Shown here piece after piece: positions 1-8,845 of a stretch of 64,000 nt of DNA; the stretch's first letter is position 1, and the number at the start of each line of letters is the position of its first letter. The stretch spans positions 310,001 to 374,000 of the forward strand of contig NW_027183960.1 of NCBI RefSeq assembly GCF_041296385.1, written 5' to 3'. Source of the DNA: Aphelocoma coerulescens. Lineage: Eukaryota > Chordata > Aves > Passeriformes > Corvidae. The position numbers and the translations under genes were made by a program. Under the pieces are notes generated by a model. It did no database searches. It saw only the letters and a program-made list of their open reading frames with translations, and was not told the DNA's origin.

Positions 1-387
1 TAACAATGCTAAATGTAAAAAGCTCTCGCTGTGCAGAGAAAGCTGGGATAATTTGAGAGTCCTTCCGTGTTTCGGTGGGGTCTCCTGAAACATCCATAGA
101 CAGCGAGGCCCGTGCAAAGAAATAGGGAGCCATTCATGAGAGAAGTTTCAGAGCTCTTTCTTCTCCAGCCACATGGGCGGGGCACTGCCAAAGAACTGAG
201 CAGTCACGGCACAACCAGGGCCCTCCTGGCACAGGGCAACACAAAATAAGCAGTGCTGAACAGGATTAGGGCACATGTCAGCAGGGAGCAGGGAGACCCC
301 GTGCCCAGGCCATGCCTCTACCCCAGGGTCCCCTCTCCCATGACCTCATGGCAGGGGGGAGGAACCCCAACACTTCCGGAGGTGTAG

Positions 388-408
388 TCTCTCTCCTCCT
401 CCTTGCAG
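388..408 (+). other. Pyrimidine tract ending CAG (3' splice-acceptor-like), unit 1 copy
   Basis: A CT-rich run ends in TTGCAG followed by CTGG, the form of a vertebrate 3' splice site. It is present in every unit with the tract itself unchanged by eye; the substitution next to it (TAG or CAG just upstream) is variable. Whether it is ever used is unknown. It may be chance or a relic of the sequence from which the satellite arose. Confidence 0.35.
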
Positions 409-474
409 CTGGCTCATGGGCCCACATTCAGGGCCCCCACCTCAGTAGAAAATTCTCCCAATGTGGTCTGATGT

Positions 475-508
475 TGAAAGAGTCAAGAAGAGAAGAAGGG
501 AAAAAAAA
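475..508 (+). other. Purine-rich tract, unit 1 copy
   Basis: A GA-rich run grades into eight A residues and then CCCC. Only the T and C of an internal AGTCAAG interrupt it. It occurs in all units; unit 19 has a C for G just upstream of the tract (GAAACAG for GAAAGAG). Homopurine tracts can adopt triplex or stiff A-tract structure, but nothing here shows a role. Confidence 0.5.
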
Positions 509-631
509 CCCCAAAGTCCCAGGAAAACAAAGTTCAACTCTCCATCTCCCCCCAGAGAAAAGGAGCTGAAAACTGGCTAAAAAGAAACAAAGTTGCTTCC
601 TCTGCTCTTGCTGCAAGCAGGATGCAGAGGA

Positions 632-645
632 GTGTGTATGTGTGT
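632..645 (+). repeat. GT microsatellite, length-variable among units
   Basis: GTGTGTATGTGTGT in this unit. Units 19 and 21-27 carry one extra GT before the A; units 1-18, 20, 28 and 29 do not. The 2 bp change breaks the minus-strand open frame across it into different lengths, which is one argument against coding. Confidence 0.9.
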
Positions 646-677
646 CCTTGAACAAACGCTCTGAGAAGTTTGTCCGG

Positions 678-702
678 TTTTTTTTCCTCTCCCCCCTCTC
701 AG
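678..702 (+). other. T8-CT-rich tract ending CAG (3' splice-acceptor-like), unit 1 copy
   Basis: Eight T residues, then a C-rich pyrimidine run, end in TCTCAG/GCTCAG. By base composition this is the strongest acceptor-like sequence in the unit. Its length varies: T8CC in most units, T8CCC in units 2, 6, 8, 10 and 13, and T9CC in units 3, 14, 15 and 16. The variation looks like homopolymer slippage. The reverse complement is a purine run with an A8 stretch. Confidence 0.4.
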
Positions 703-802
703 GCTCAGTTGAAAGGCACAGAAATGCACAAAGTTCACTTCTGGGCATAGAGCAGCAATAGGGGATACACATGATAAAGTCACCCCAAGACACAGGGACA
801 GA

Positions 803-846
803 GAATTCAGTGGAAAGACTCCGAGAATTCTGCTCCCAGAGAATTC
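803..846 (+). repeat. Three GAATTC sites in 44 bp with a 16 bp direct duplication
   Basis: GAATTC lies at 803-808, 825-830 and 841-846. The last two sit in a 16 bp tandem duplication (GAATTCTGCTCCCAGA, then GAATTCTGCTCACACT). An EcoRI digest of the array would therefore release about a unit-length fragment plus very short ones. Units 11 and 12 have lost the third site through a local insertion. Confidence 0.85.
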
Positions 847-946
847 TGCTCACACTGACCCTTGTAGAAAGGGGACATCGTTCCCGGCAGCCTGTACTGA
901 GCATGTGGCTCCTGAGTGGGGTTTGTTGTTTGGGAAACCTGCTCCG

Positions 947-973
947 GCTTTTCCATTCTTTCCTTCCAAACAG
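947..973 (+). other. Pyrimidine-rich tract ending ACAG (acceptor-like), unit 1 copy
   Basis: A T/C-rich run ends in CCAAACAG/GAAAAC. Units 10 and 15 share a C-to-G change here (CCTTGCAAAC for CCTTCCAAAC). Acceptor-like by shape only; there is no evidence of use. Confidence 0.25.
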
Positions 974-1195
974 GAAAACTTCTCCTGGGGCTGTGTGCAG
1001 GCAGAGCCCTGAGGAGAGCAGGTGGCACATGGTGCGCTGGGCTGGGACAGCCAGCTGCAGAGCTCAAGGGAAGAAGCCCAAAGTGTCACAATGGCTCCTT
1101 GCCTTCACATGCAACACCTGGGTCACAATGGTCTCCTTGATTCCATGAGGCCCCACTGTGTCACAATGGCTCCTTGGTTCCATCGGGTTCTGCAG

Positions 1196-1260
1196 TGTCA
1201 CCATGGTCTCTTTTGATCCGCACTGTCATCATGGACAATTGGTTCCATGAGGCCCCGCAG
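1196..1260 (+). repeat. Minisatellite higher-order element, first copy (28 bp + 37 bp)
   Basis: A 28 bp short copy (1196-1223, TGTCACCATGGTCTC...GATCCGCAC) precedes a 37 bp copy starting TGTCATCATGGACAATTGG. The same unusual pair is found again at 1712-1776. This marks an ancient duplication inside the block, about fourteen motif lengths long. Confidence 0.75.
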
Positions 1261-1711
1261 TGTCACAATGGTCCCTTGCTTCCATAGGTTTGATGTTGTA
1301 ACAATGGACTCCTTGCTTCTATGAGCTAGCCTGCTTTTTGCAGAGGTGTCTTTGGTTCCAACAAGGCCCCGCTGTGTCTCAGTGCACCCTGGCTTCCATG
1401 TGGATCTGGAGCATCACAAAGGCTCCTTGGTTCCACCAGGTCCTGCTGTGTCACAATGGGTCCTGTGGTCCCCGAGGCCCTCCAAAGTCATCATGGAGGC
1501 TTGCTTCCATGAGGTTCCATTATGTGCCAGTGCTCATCTTGGTTCCAGGAGTTTCCTTAGTGTCACAATGCTCTCCATGCTTCCATGATTCCCCACAATG
1601 TCACAATGCTCTCCATGCTTCCATTAGGCCCTGCTTTGCCACAATGGTCCCCTTGTTTCCATGAGGCCCCGCTGTGTCACAATGGACCTATGGTTCCATG
1701 ATGTTGCGTGG

Positions 1712-1776
1712 TGTCACCGTGCTCTTCTTGAATCCGCCGTGTTACCATGGACCATTGGTTCCATGCGGCCTGGCCG
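1712..1776 (+). repeat. Minisatellite higher-order element, second copy (28 bp + 37 bp)
   Basis: A 28 bp short copy (1712-1739, TGTCACCGTGCTCTT...AATCCGCCG) is followed by TGTTACCATGGACCATTGG. It parallels the pair at 1196. The offset of 516 bp is close to fourteen 37 bp motifs. This copy is one of the most variable places between units (GTGTTACC, GTGTAACC or AAGTAACC). Confidence 0.75.
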
Positions 1777-1918
1777 TGTCACAACGGGCTCCGTGATTCC
1801 ATGATTCCCCACGGTGTCACAATGGAGCCTTGTTTCTAGGAGGTTCTGTACTGTCACAATTGCCTCCTTGATGCCATCAGCCCCTGCAGTGTCACAATGG
1901 CTCCTTGGTTCCATGAGG

Positions 1919-2211
1919 AACACAATAGCTTGGCATAAGCATTGAGCAACAGCTGCTGAACACACCTGGCAACATCTGCTTGCATCAAAAGAGGGCTTCA
2001 AGCTGACAATGGCACCAGCAGCTTCCATCTGCAACAGAGACCCAGGAAAGGACAGGCTGTGCCGGTTTGGACAAATGTGGAGGAAAATATCCTCTGATAG
2101 AAGGCAGGTTACATCCAGCCCTCCCCCACCAGCTTCGGGAAAAAAGAATTTTCCTGGGAAGAAAGTGAAAGAGATAAAACCTATTTTTTTAACAAACACA
2201 AAGGAAAAGGA
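1919..2211 (+). repeat. Unit tail segment, unit 1 copy
   Basis: This follows the last 37 bp copy and is not tandemly repeated. It contains a GCAACAGCTGCTGAAC stretch, a C-rich run (CAGCCCTCCCCCACCAGC) and an A/T-rich end (AAAAAAGAATTTTCC, then a T6-T7 run). The end exists in four main versions: AAAACCTATTTTTTT, AAAAACCATTTTTT, AAAACTATTTTTTT and, in unit 20, AAAACAATTTTTTT. No gene is seen. Confidence 0.85.
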
Positions 2212-4423
2212 TAACAATGCTAAATGTAAAAAGCTCTCGCTGTGCAGAGAAAGCTGGGATAATTTGAGAGTCCTTCCGTGTTTCGGTGGGGTCTCCTGAA
2301 ACATCCATAGACAGCGAGGCCCGTGCAAAGAAATAGGGAGCCATTCATGAGAGAAGTTTCAGAGCTCTTTCTTCTCCAGCCACATGGGCGGGGCACTGCC
2401 AAAGAACTGAGCAGTCACGGCACAACCAGGGCCCTCCTGGCACAGGGCAACACAAAATAAGCAGTGCTGAACAGGATTAGGGCACATGTCAGCAGGGAGC
2501 AGGGAGACCCCGTGCCCAGGCCATGCCTCTACCCCAGGGTCCCCTCTCCCATGACCTCATGGCAGGGGGGAGGAACCCCAACACTTCCGGAGGTGTAGTC
2601 TCTCTCCTCCTCCTTGCAGCTGGCTCATGGGCCCACATTCAGGGCCCCCACCTCAGTAGAAAATTCTCCCAATGTGGTCTGATGTTGAAAGAGTCAAGAA
2701 GAGAAGAAGGGAAAAAAAACCCCAAAGTCCCAGGAAAACAAAGTTCAACTCTCCATCTCCCCCCAGAGAAAAGGAGCTGAAAACTGGCTAAAAAGAAACA
2801 AAGTTGCTTCCTCTGCTCTTGCTGCAAGCAGGATGCAGAGGAGTGTGTATGTGTGTCCTTGAACAAACGCTCTGAGAAGTTTGTCCGGTTTTTTTTCCCT
2901 CTCCCCCCTCTCAGGCTCAGTTGAAAGGCACAGAAATGCACAAAGTTCACTTCTGGGCATAGAGCAGCGATAGGGGATACACATGATAAAGTCACCCCAA
3001 GACACAGGGACAGAGAATTCAGTGGAAAGACTCCGAGAATTCTGCTCCCAGAGAATTCTGCTCACCCTGACCCTTGTAGAAAGGGGACATCGTTCCCGGC
3101 AGCCTGTACTGAGCATGTGGCTCCTGAGTGGGGTTTGTTGTTTGGGAAACCTGCTCCGGCTTTTCCATTCTTTCCTTCCAAACAGGAAAACTTCTCCTGG
3201 GGCTGTGTGCAGGCAGAGCCCTGAGGAGAGCAGGTGGCACATGGTGCGCTGGGCTGGGACAGCCAGCTGCAGAGCTCAAGGGAAGAAGCCCAAAGTGTCA
3301 CAATGGCTCCTTGCCTTCACATGCAACACCTGGGTCACAATGGTCTCCTTGATTCCATGAGGCCCCACTGTGTCACAATGGCTCCTTGGTTCCATCGGGT
3401 TCTGCAGTGTCACCATGGTCTCTTTTGATCCGCACTGTCATCATGGACAATTGGTTCCATGAGGCCCCGCAGTGTCACAATGGTCCCTTGCTTCCATAGC
3501 TTTGATGTTGTAACAATGGACTCCTTGCTTCTATGAGCTAGCCTGCTTTTTGCAGAGGTGTCTTTGGTTCCAACAAGGCCCCGCTGTGTCTCAGTGCACC
3601 CTGGCTTCCATGTGGATCTGGAGCATCACAAAGGCTCCTTGGTTCCACCAGGTCCTGCTGTGTCACAATGGGTCCTGTGGTCCCCGAGGCCCTCCAAAGT
3701 CATCATGGAGGCTTGCTTCCATGAGGTTCCATTATGTGCCAGTGCTCATCTTGGTTCCAGGAGTTTCCTTAGTGTCACAATGCTCTCCATGCTTCCATGA
3801 TTCCCCACAATGTCACAATGCTCTCCATGCTTCCATTAGGCCCTGCTTTGCCACAATGGTCCCCTTGTTTCCATGAGGCCCCGCTGTGTCACAATGGACC
3901 TATGGTTCCATGATGTTGCGTGGTGTCACCATGCTCTTCTTGAATCCGCCGTGTTACCATGGACCATTGGTTCCATGCGGCCTGGCCGTGTCACAACGGG
4001 CTCCGTGATTCCATGATTCCCCACGGTGTCACAATGGAGCCTTGTTTCTAGGAGGTTCTGTACTGTCACAATTGCCTCCTTGATGCCATCAGCCCCTGCA
4101 GTGTCACAATGGCTCCTTGGTTCCATGAGGAACACAATAGCTTGGCATAAGCATTGAGCAACAGCTGCTGAACACACCTGGCAACATCTGCTTGCATCAA
4201 AAGAGGGCTTCAAGCTGACAATGGCACCAGCAGCTTCCATCTGCAACAGAGACCCAGGGAAAGGACAGGCTGTGCCGGTTTTGACAAATGTGGAGGAAAA
4301 TATCCTCTGATAGAAGGCAGGTTACACCCAGCCCTCCCCCACCAGCTTCGGGAAAAAAGAATTTTCCTGGGAAGAAAGTGAAAGAGATAAAAACCATTTT
4401 TTAACAAACACCCAGGAAAAGGA
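2212..4423 (+). repeat. Satellite unit 2 (2212 bp)
   Basis: Minisatellite 3296-4130. Shares with unit 8 two rare changes, CATAGCTTT (near 3499) and CACCATGCTC (near 3928), plus T8CCC and GCGATAGG. Near its end it departs from unit 8: an extra G in CAGGGAAAGG (near 4259), CCGGTTTTG, and the AAAAACCATTTTTT tail, as in units 16 and 27. It is therefore a mosaic with a switch after about 4250. Confidence 0.97.
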
Positions 4424-6635
4424 TAACAATGCTAAATATTAAAAGCTCTCGCTGTGCAGAGAAAGCTGGGATAATTTGAGAGTCCTTCCGTGTTTCGGTG
4501 GGGTCTCCTGAAACATCCATAGACAGCGAGGCCCGTGCAAAGAAATAGGGAGCCATTCATGAGAGAAGTTTCAGAGCTCTTTCTTCTCCAGCCACATGGG
4601 CGGGGCACTGCCAAAGAACTGAGCAGTCACGGCACAACCAGGGCCCTCCTGGCACAGGGCAACACAAAATAAGCAGTGCTGAACAGGATTAGGGCACATG
4701 TGAGCAGGGAGCAGGGAGACCCCGTGCCCAGGCCATGCCTCTACCCCAGGGTCCCCTCTCCCATGACCTCATGGCAGGGGGGAGGAACCCCAACACTTCC
4801 GGAGGTGTAGTCTCTCTCCTCCTCCTTGCAGCTGGCTCATGGGCCCACATTCAGGGCCCCCACCTCGGGAGAAAATTCTCCCAATGTGGTCTGATGTTGA
4901 AAGAGTCAAGAAGAGAAGAAGGGAAAAAAAACCCCAAAGTCCCAGGAAAACAAAGTTCAACTCTCCATCTCCCCCCAGAGAAAAGGAGCTGAAAACTGGC
5001 TAAAAAGAAACAAAGTTGCTTCCTCTGCTCTTGCTGCAAGCAGGATGCAGAGGAGTGTGTATGTGTGTCCTTGAACAAACGCTCTGAGAAGTTTGTCCGG
5101 TTTTTTTTTCCTCTCCCCCCTCTCAGGCTCAGTTGAAAGGCACAGAAATGCACAAAGTTCACTTCTGGGCATAGAGCAGCAATAGGGGATACACATGATA
5201 AAGTCACCCCAAGACACAGGGACAGAGAATTCAGTGGAAAGACTCCGAGAATTCTGCTCCCAGAGAATTCTGCTCACACTGACCCTTGTAGAAAGGGGAC
5301 ATCAGTCCCGGCAGCCTGTACTGAGCATGTGGCTCCTGAGTGGGGTTTGTTGTTTGGGAAACCTGCTCCGGCTTTTCCATTCTTTCCTTCCAAACAGGAA
5401 AACTTCTCCTGGGGCTGTGTGCAGGCAGAGCCCTGAGGAGAGCAGGTGGCACATGGTGCGCTGGGCTGGGACAGCCAGCTGCAGAGCTCAAGGGAAGAAG
5501 CCCAAAGTGTCACAATGGCTCCTTGCCTTCACATGCAACACCTGGGTCACAATGGTCTCCTTGATTCCATGAGGCCCCACTGTGTCACAATGGCTCCTTG
5601 GTTCCATCGGGTTCCGCAGTGTCACCATGGTCTCTTTTGATCCGCACTGTCATCATGGACAATTGGTTCCATGAGGCCCCGCAGTGTCACAATGGTCCCT
5701 TGCTTCCATAGGTTTGATGTTGTAACAATGGACTCCTTGCTTCTATGAGCTAGCCTGCTTTTTGCAGAGGTGTCTTTGGTTCCAACAAGGCCCCGCTGTG
5801 TCTCAGTGCACCCTGGCTTCCATGTGGATCTGGAGCATCACAAAGGCTCCTTGGTTCCACCAGGTCCTGCTGTGTCACAATGGGTCCTGTGGTCCCCGAG
5901 GCCCTCCAAAGTCATCATGGAGGCTTGCTTCCATGAGGTTCCATTATGTGCCAGTGGTCATCTTGGTTCCAGGAGTTTCCTTAGTGTCACAATGCTCTCC
6001 ATGCTTCCATGATTCCCCACAATGTCACAATGCTCTCCATGCTTCCATTAGGCCCTGCTTTGCCACAATGGTCCCCTTGTTTCCATGAGGCCCCGCTGTG
6101 TCACAATGGACCTATGGTTCCATGATGTTGCGTGGTGTCACCGTGCTCTTCTTGAATCCGCCGTGTTACCATGGACCATTGGTTCCATGCGGCCTGGCCG
6201 TGTCACAACGGGCTCCGTGATTCCATGATTCCCCACGGTGTCACAATGGAGCCTTGTTTCTAGGAGGTTCTGTACTGTCACAATTGCCTCCTTGATGCCA
6301 TCAGCCCCTGCAGTGTCACAATGGCTCCTTGGTTCCATGAGGAACACAATAGCTTGGCATAAGCATTGAGAAACAGCTGCTGAACACACCTGGCAACATC
6401 TGCTTGCATCAAAAGAGGGCTTCAAGCTGACAATGGCACCAGCAGCTTCCATCTGCAACAGAGACCCAGGAAAGGACAGGCTGTGCCGGTTTGGACAAAT
6501 GTGGAGGAAAATATCCTCTGATAGAAGGCAGGTTACATCCAGCCCTCCCCCACCAGCTTCGGGAAAAAAGAATTTTCCTGGGAAGAAAGTGAAAGAGATA
6601 AAAACTATTTTTTTAACAAACACACAGGAAAAGGA
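4424..6635 (+). repeat. Satellite unit 3 (2212 bp)
   Basis: Minisatellite 5508-6342. The first half has TAAATATT, GTGAGC, CTCGGGAG, T9CC and CATCAGTCCCGG (5301), a set shared with unit 16 at offset 28,702. The second half returns to proximal states (CACAACGGGC, TTACATCCAG) and has GAGAAACAGC, otherwise seen only in unit 9. Confidence 0.97.
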
Positions 6636-8845
6636 TAACAATGCTAAATGTAAAAAGCTCTCGCTGTGCAGAGAAAGCTGGGATAATTTGAGAGTCCTTC
6701 CGTGTTTCGGTGGGGTCTCCTGAAACATCCATAGACAGCGAGGCCCGTGCAAAGAAATAGGGAGCCATTCATGAGAGAAGTTTCAGAGCTCTTTCTTCTC
6801 CAGCCACATGGGCGGGGCACTGCCAAAGAACTGAGCAGTCACGGCACAACCAGGGCCCTCCTGGCACAGGGCAACACAAAATAAGCAGTGCTGAACAGGA
6901 TTAGGGCACATGTCAGCAGGGAGCAGGGAGACCCCGTGCCCAGGCCATGCCTCTACCCCAGGGTCCCCTCTCCCATGACCTCATGGCAGGGGGGAGGAAC
7001 CCCAACACTTCCGGAGGTGTAGTCTCTCTCCTCCTCCTTGCAGCTGGCTCATGGGCCCACATTCAGGGCCCCCACCTCAGTAGAAAATTCTCCCAATGTG
7101 GTCTGATGTTGAAAGAGTCAAGAAGAGAAGAAGGGAAAAAAAACCCCAAAGTCCCAGGAAAACAAAGTTCAACTCTCCATCTCCCCCCAGAGAAAAGGAG
7201 CTGAAAACTGGCTAAAAAGAAACAAAGTTGCTTCCTCTGCTCTTGCTGCAAGCAGGATGCAGAGGAGTGTGTATGTGTGTCCTTGAACAAACGCTCTGAG
7301 AAGTTTGTCCGGTTTTTTTTCCTCTCCCCCCTCTCAGGCTCAGTTGAAAGGCACAGAAATGCACAAAGTTCACTTCTGGGCATAGAGCAGCAATAGGGGA
7401 TACACATGATAAAGTCACCCCAAGACACAGGGACAGAGAATTCAGTGGAAAGACTCCGAGAATTCTGCTCCCAGAGAATTCTGCTCACACTGACCCTTGT
7501 AGAAAGGGGACATCGTTCCCGGCAGCCTGTACTGAGCCTGTGGCTCCTGAGTGGGGTTTGTTGTTTGGGAAACCTGCTCCGGCTTTTCCATTCTTTCCTT
7601 CCAAACAGGAAAACTTCTCCTGGGGCTGTGTGCAGGCAGAGCCCTGAGGAGAGCAGGTGGCACATGGTGCGCTGGGCTGGGACAGCCAGCTGCAGAGCTC
7701 AAGGGAAGAAGCCCAAAGTGTCACAATGGCTCCTTGCCTTCACATGCAACACCTGGGTCACAATGGTCTCCTTGATTCCATGAGGCCCCACTGTGTCACA
7801 ATGGCTCCTTGGTTCCATCGGGTTCCGCAGTGTCACCATGGTCTCTTTTGATCCGCACTGTCATCATGGACAATTGGTTCCATGAGGCCCCGCAGTGTCA
7901 CAATGGTCCCTTGCTTCCATAGGTTTGATGTTGTAACAATGGACTCCTTGCTTCTATGAGCTAGCCTGCTTTTTGCAGAGGTGTCTTTGGTTCCAACAAG
8001 GCCCCGCTGTGTCTCAGTGCACCCTGGTTTCCATGTGGATCTGGAGTATCACAAAGGCTCCTTGGTTCCACCAGGTCCTGCTGTGTCACAATGGGTCCTG
8101 TGGTCCCCGAGGCCCTCCAAAGTCATCATGGAGGCTTGCTTCCATGAGGTTCCATTATGTGCCAGTGGTCATCTTGGTTCCAGGAGTTTCCTTAGTGTCA
8201 CAATGCTCTCCATGCTTCCATGATTCCCCACAATGTCACAATGCTCTCCATGCTTCCATTAGGCCCTGCTTTGCCACAATGGTCCCCTTGTTTCCATGAG
8301 GCCCCGCTGTGTCACAATGGACCTATGGTTCCATGATGTTGCGTGGTGTCACCGTGCTCTTCTTGAATCCGCCGTGTTACCATGGACCATTGGTTCCATG
8401 CGGCCTGGCCGTGTCACAATGGGCTCCGTGATTCCATGATTCCCCACGGTGTCACAATGGAGCCTTGTTTCTAGGAGGTTCTGTACTGTCACAATTGCCT
8501 CCTTGATGCCATCAGCCCCTGCAGTGTCACAATGGCTCCTTGGTTCCATGAGGAACACAATAGCTTGGCATAAGCATTGAGCAACAGCTGCTGAACACAC
8601 CTGGCAACATCTGCTTGCATCAAAAGAGGGCTTCAAGCTGACAATGGCACCAGCAGCTTCCATCTGCAACAGAGACCCAGGAAAGGACAGGCTGTGCCGG
8701 TTTGGACAAATGTGGAGGAAAATATCCTCTGATAGAAGGCAGGTTACACCCAGCCCTCCCCCACCAGCTTCGGGAAAAAAGAATTTTCCTGGGAAGAAAG
8801 TGAAAGAGATAAAAACCATTTTTTAACAAACACCCAGGAAAAGGA
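6636..8845 (+). repeat. Satellite unit 4 (2210 bp)
   Basis: Minisatellite 7719-8553. The first half is like units 1 and 7 (TAAATGTA, CTCAGTAG). Private changes are GAGCCTGTGG (A to C, near 7538) and CCCTGGTTTCC (near 8028). The second half has GGAGTATCAC and CACAATGGGC, as in units 5 and 9, and the AAAAACCATTTTTT tail. Confidence 0.97.

Larger units (their letters stand above)
1..1083 (+). repeat. Unit leader segment (non-minisatellite part), unit 1 copy
   Basis: This kilobase of each unit has no internal tandem structure apart from short tracts. It holds a purine tract (475-508), a GT microsatellite (632-645), three pyrimidine-AG tracts (388-408, 678-702, 947-973) and three GAATTC sites (803-846). 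No conserved protein is recognisable in any frame. Frames on both strands overlap one another, and those crossing the GT tract or the T run change length between units through 1-2 bp indels. I see no function beyond being part of the satellite. Confidence 0.85.
1084..1918 (+). repeat. Nested ~37 bp degenerate minisatellite (about 22 copies), unit 1 copy
   Basis: Each copy is built as TGTCACAATGG, then about 8 bases, then TTGGTTCCATGAGG and CCCCGCAG/CTG. Most copies are 36-39 bp. Two are shortened to 28 bp, and one irregular ~78 bp stretch (around 1298-1375) contains CTAGCCTGCTTTTTGCAG. Copies within a unit are much more diverged (roughly 20-40% by eye) than corresponding copies in different units. 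The minisatellite is therefore older than the present spread of the 2.2 kb unit. The same block recurs in all 29 units at the positions given in their entries. Confidence 0.95.
1..2211 (+). repeat. Satellite unit 1 (2211 bp), proximal type
   Basis: Starts TAACAATGCTAAATGTA. Minisatellite block 1084-1918. Diagnostic states: CTCAGTAG after the second pyrimidine-rich stretch, GCAATAGG, CTCACACTG, TTCTGCAG, AGTGCTCATC, CACAACGGGC, TTACATCCAG, and a tail with AAAACCTATTTTTTTAAC followed by ACACAAAGG. Almost identical to unit 7; the one recognised difference is T at 2114 where unit 7 has C at 15381. Confidence 0.97.

Noticed and set aside
652..673. Short hairpin ACAAAC...GTTTGT
   Set aside because: Six base pairs with a 10-base loop; expected by chance in 2.2 kb, and nothing around it suggests function.
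428..1030. Minus-strand open frame of 200 codons over the leader
   Set aside because: The GT microsatellite and T-run length changes split it into 118-, 165-, 151- and 83-codon versions in different units. A translated gene would not tolerate this, and the frame overlaps at least four others.
771..1148. Plus-strand 125-codon frame present in nearly every unit
   Set aside because: Conserved only because the DNA is homogenised. In units 11 and 12 the 7 bp net insertion shifts it, leaving 82 codons. It runs into the minisatellite, and there is no start context or family match.
1084..1918. Possible CRISPR-like array of ~37 bp repeats
   Set aside because: The copies are contiguous and degenerate with no spacers, no leader and no cas genes, in a CpG-depleted eukaryotic-type sequence.
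1900..1918. Possible RNA polymerase III B box in GGTTCCA repeats
   Set aside because: Only partial agreement with GGTTCGANNCC, no paired A box at suitable spacing, and no tRNA-like fold.
2280..2300. CENP-B box-like sequence near TTTCGGTGGGG, and another near CTTCGGGAAAAAAG
   Set aside because: Neither fits the NTTCGNNNNANNCGGGN consensus at the required positions, so no centromere claim is made.
1714..2328. Minus-strand open frame of about 204 codons in several units
   Set aside because: It runs through the degenerate minisatellite and across the arbitrary unit border. In other units it is cut to 106, 156 or 167 codons by 1 bp indels and CpG-type changes. It overlaps plus-strand frames, has no recognisable domain, and its variation ignores codon position.
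4430..4445. ATTAAA polyadenylation-like hexamer in units starting TAAATATTAAAAGC
   Set aside because: A variant hexamer in A/T-rich sequence with no transcript evidence, and units 1, 2, 4 and 7-9 lack it through the TGTA allele.
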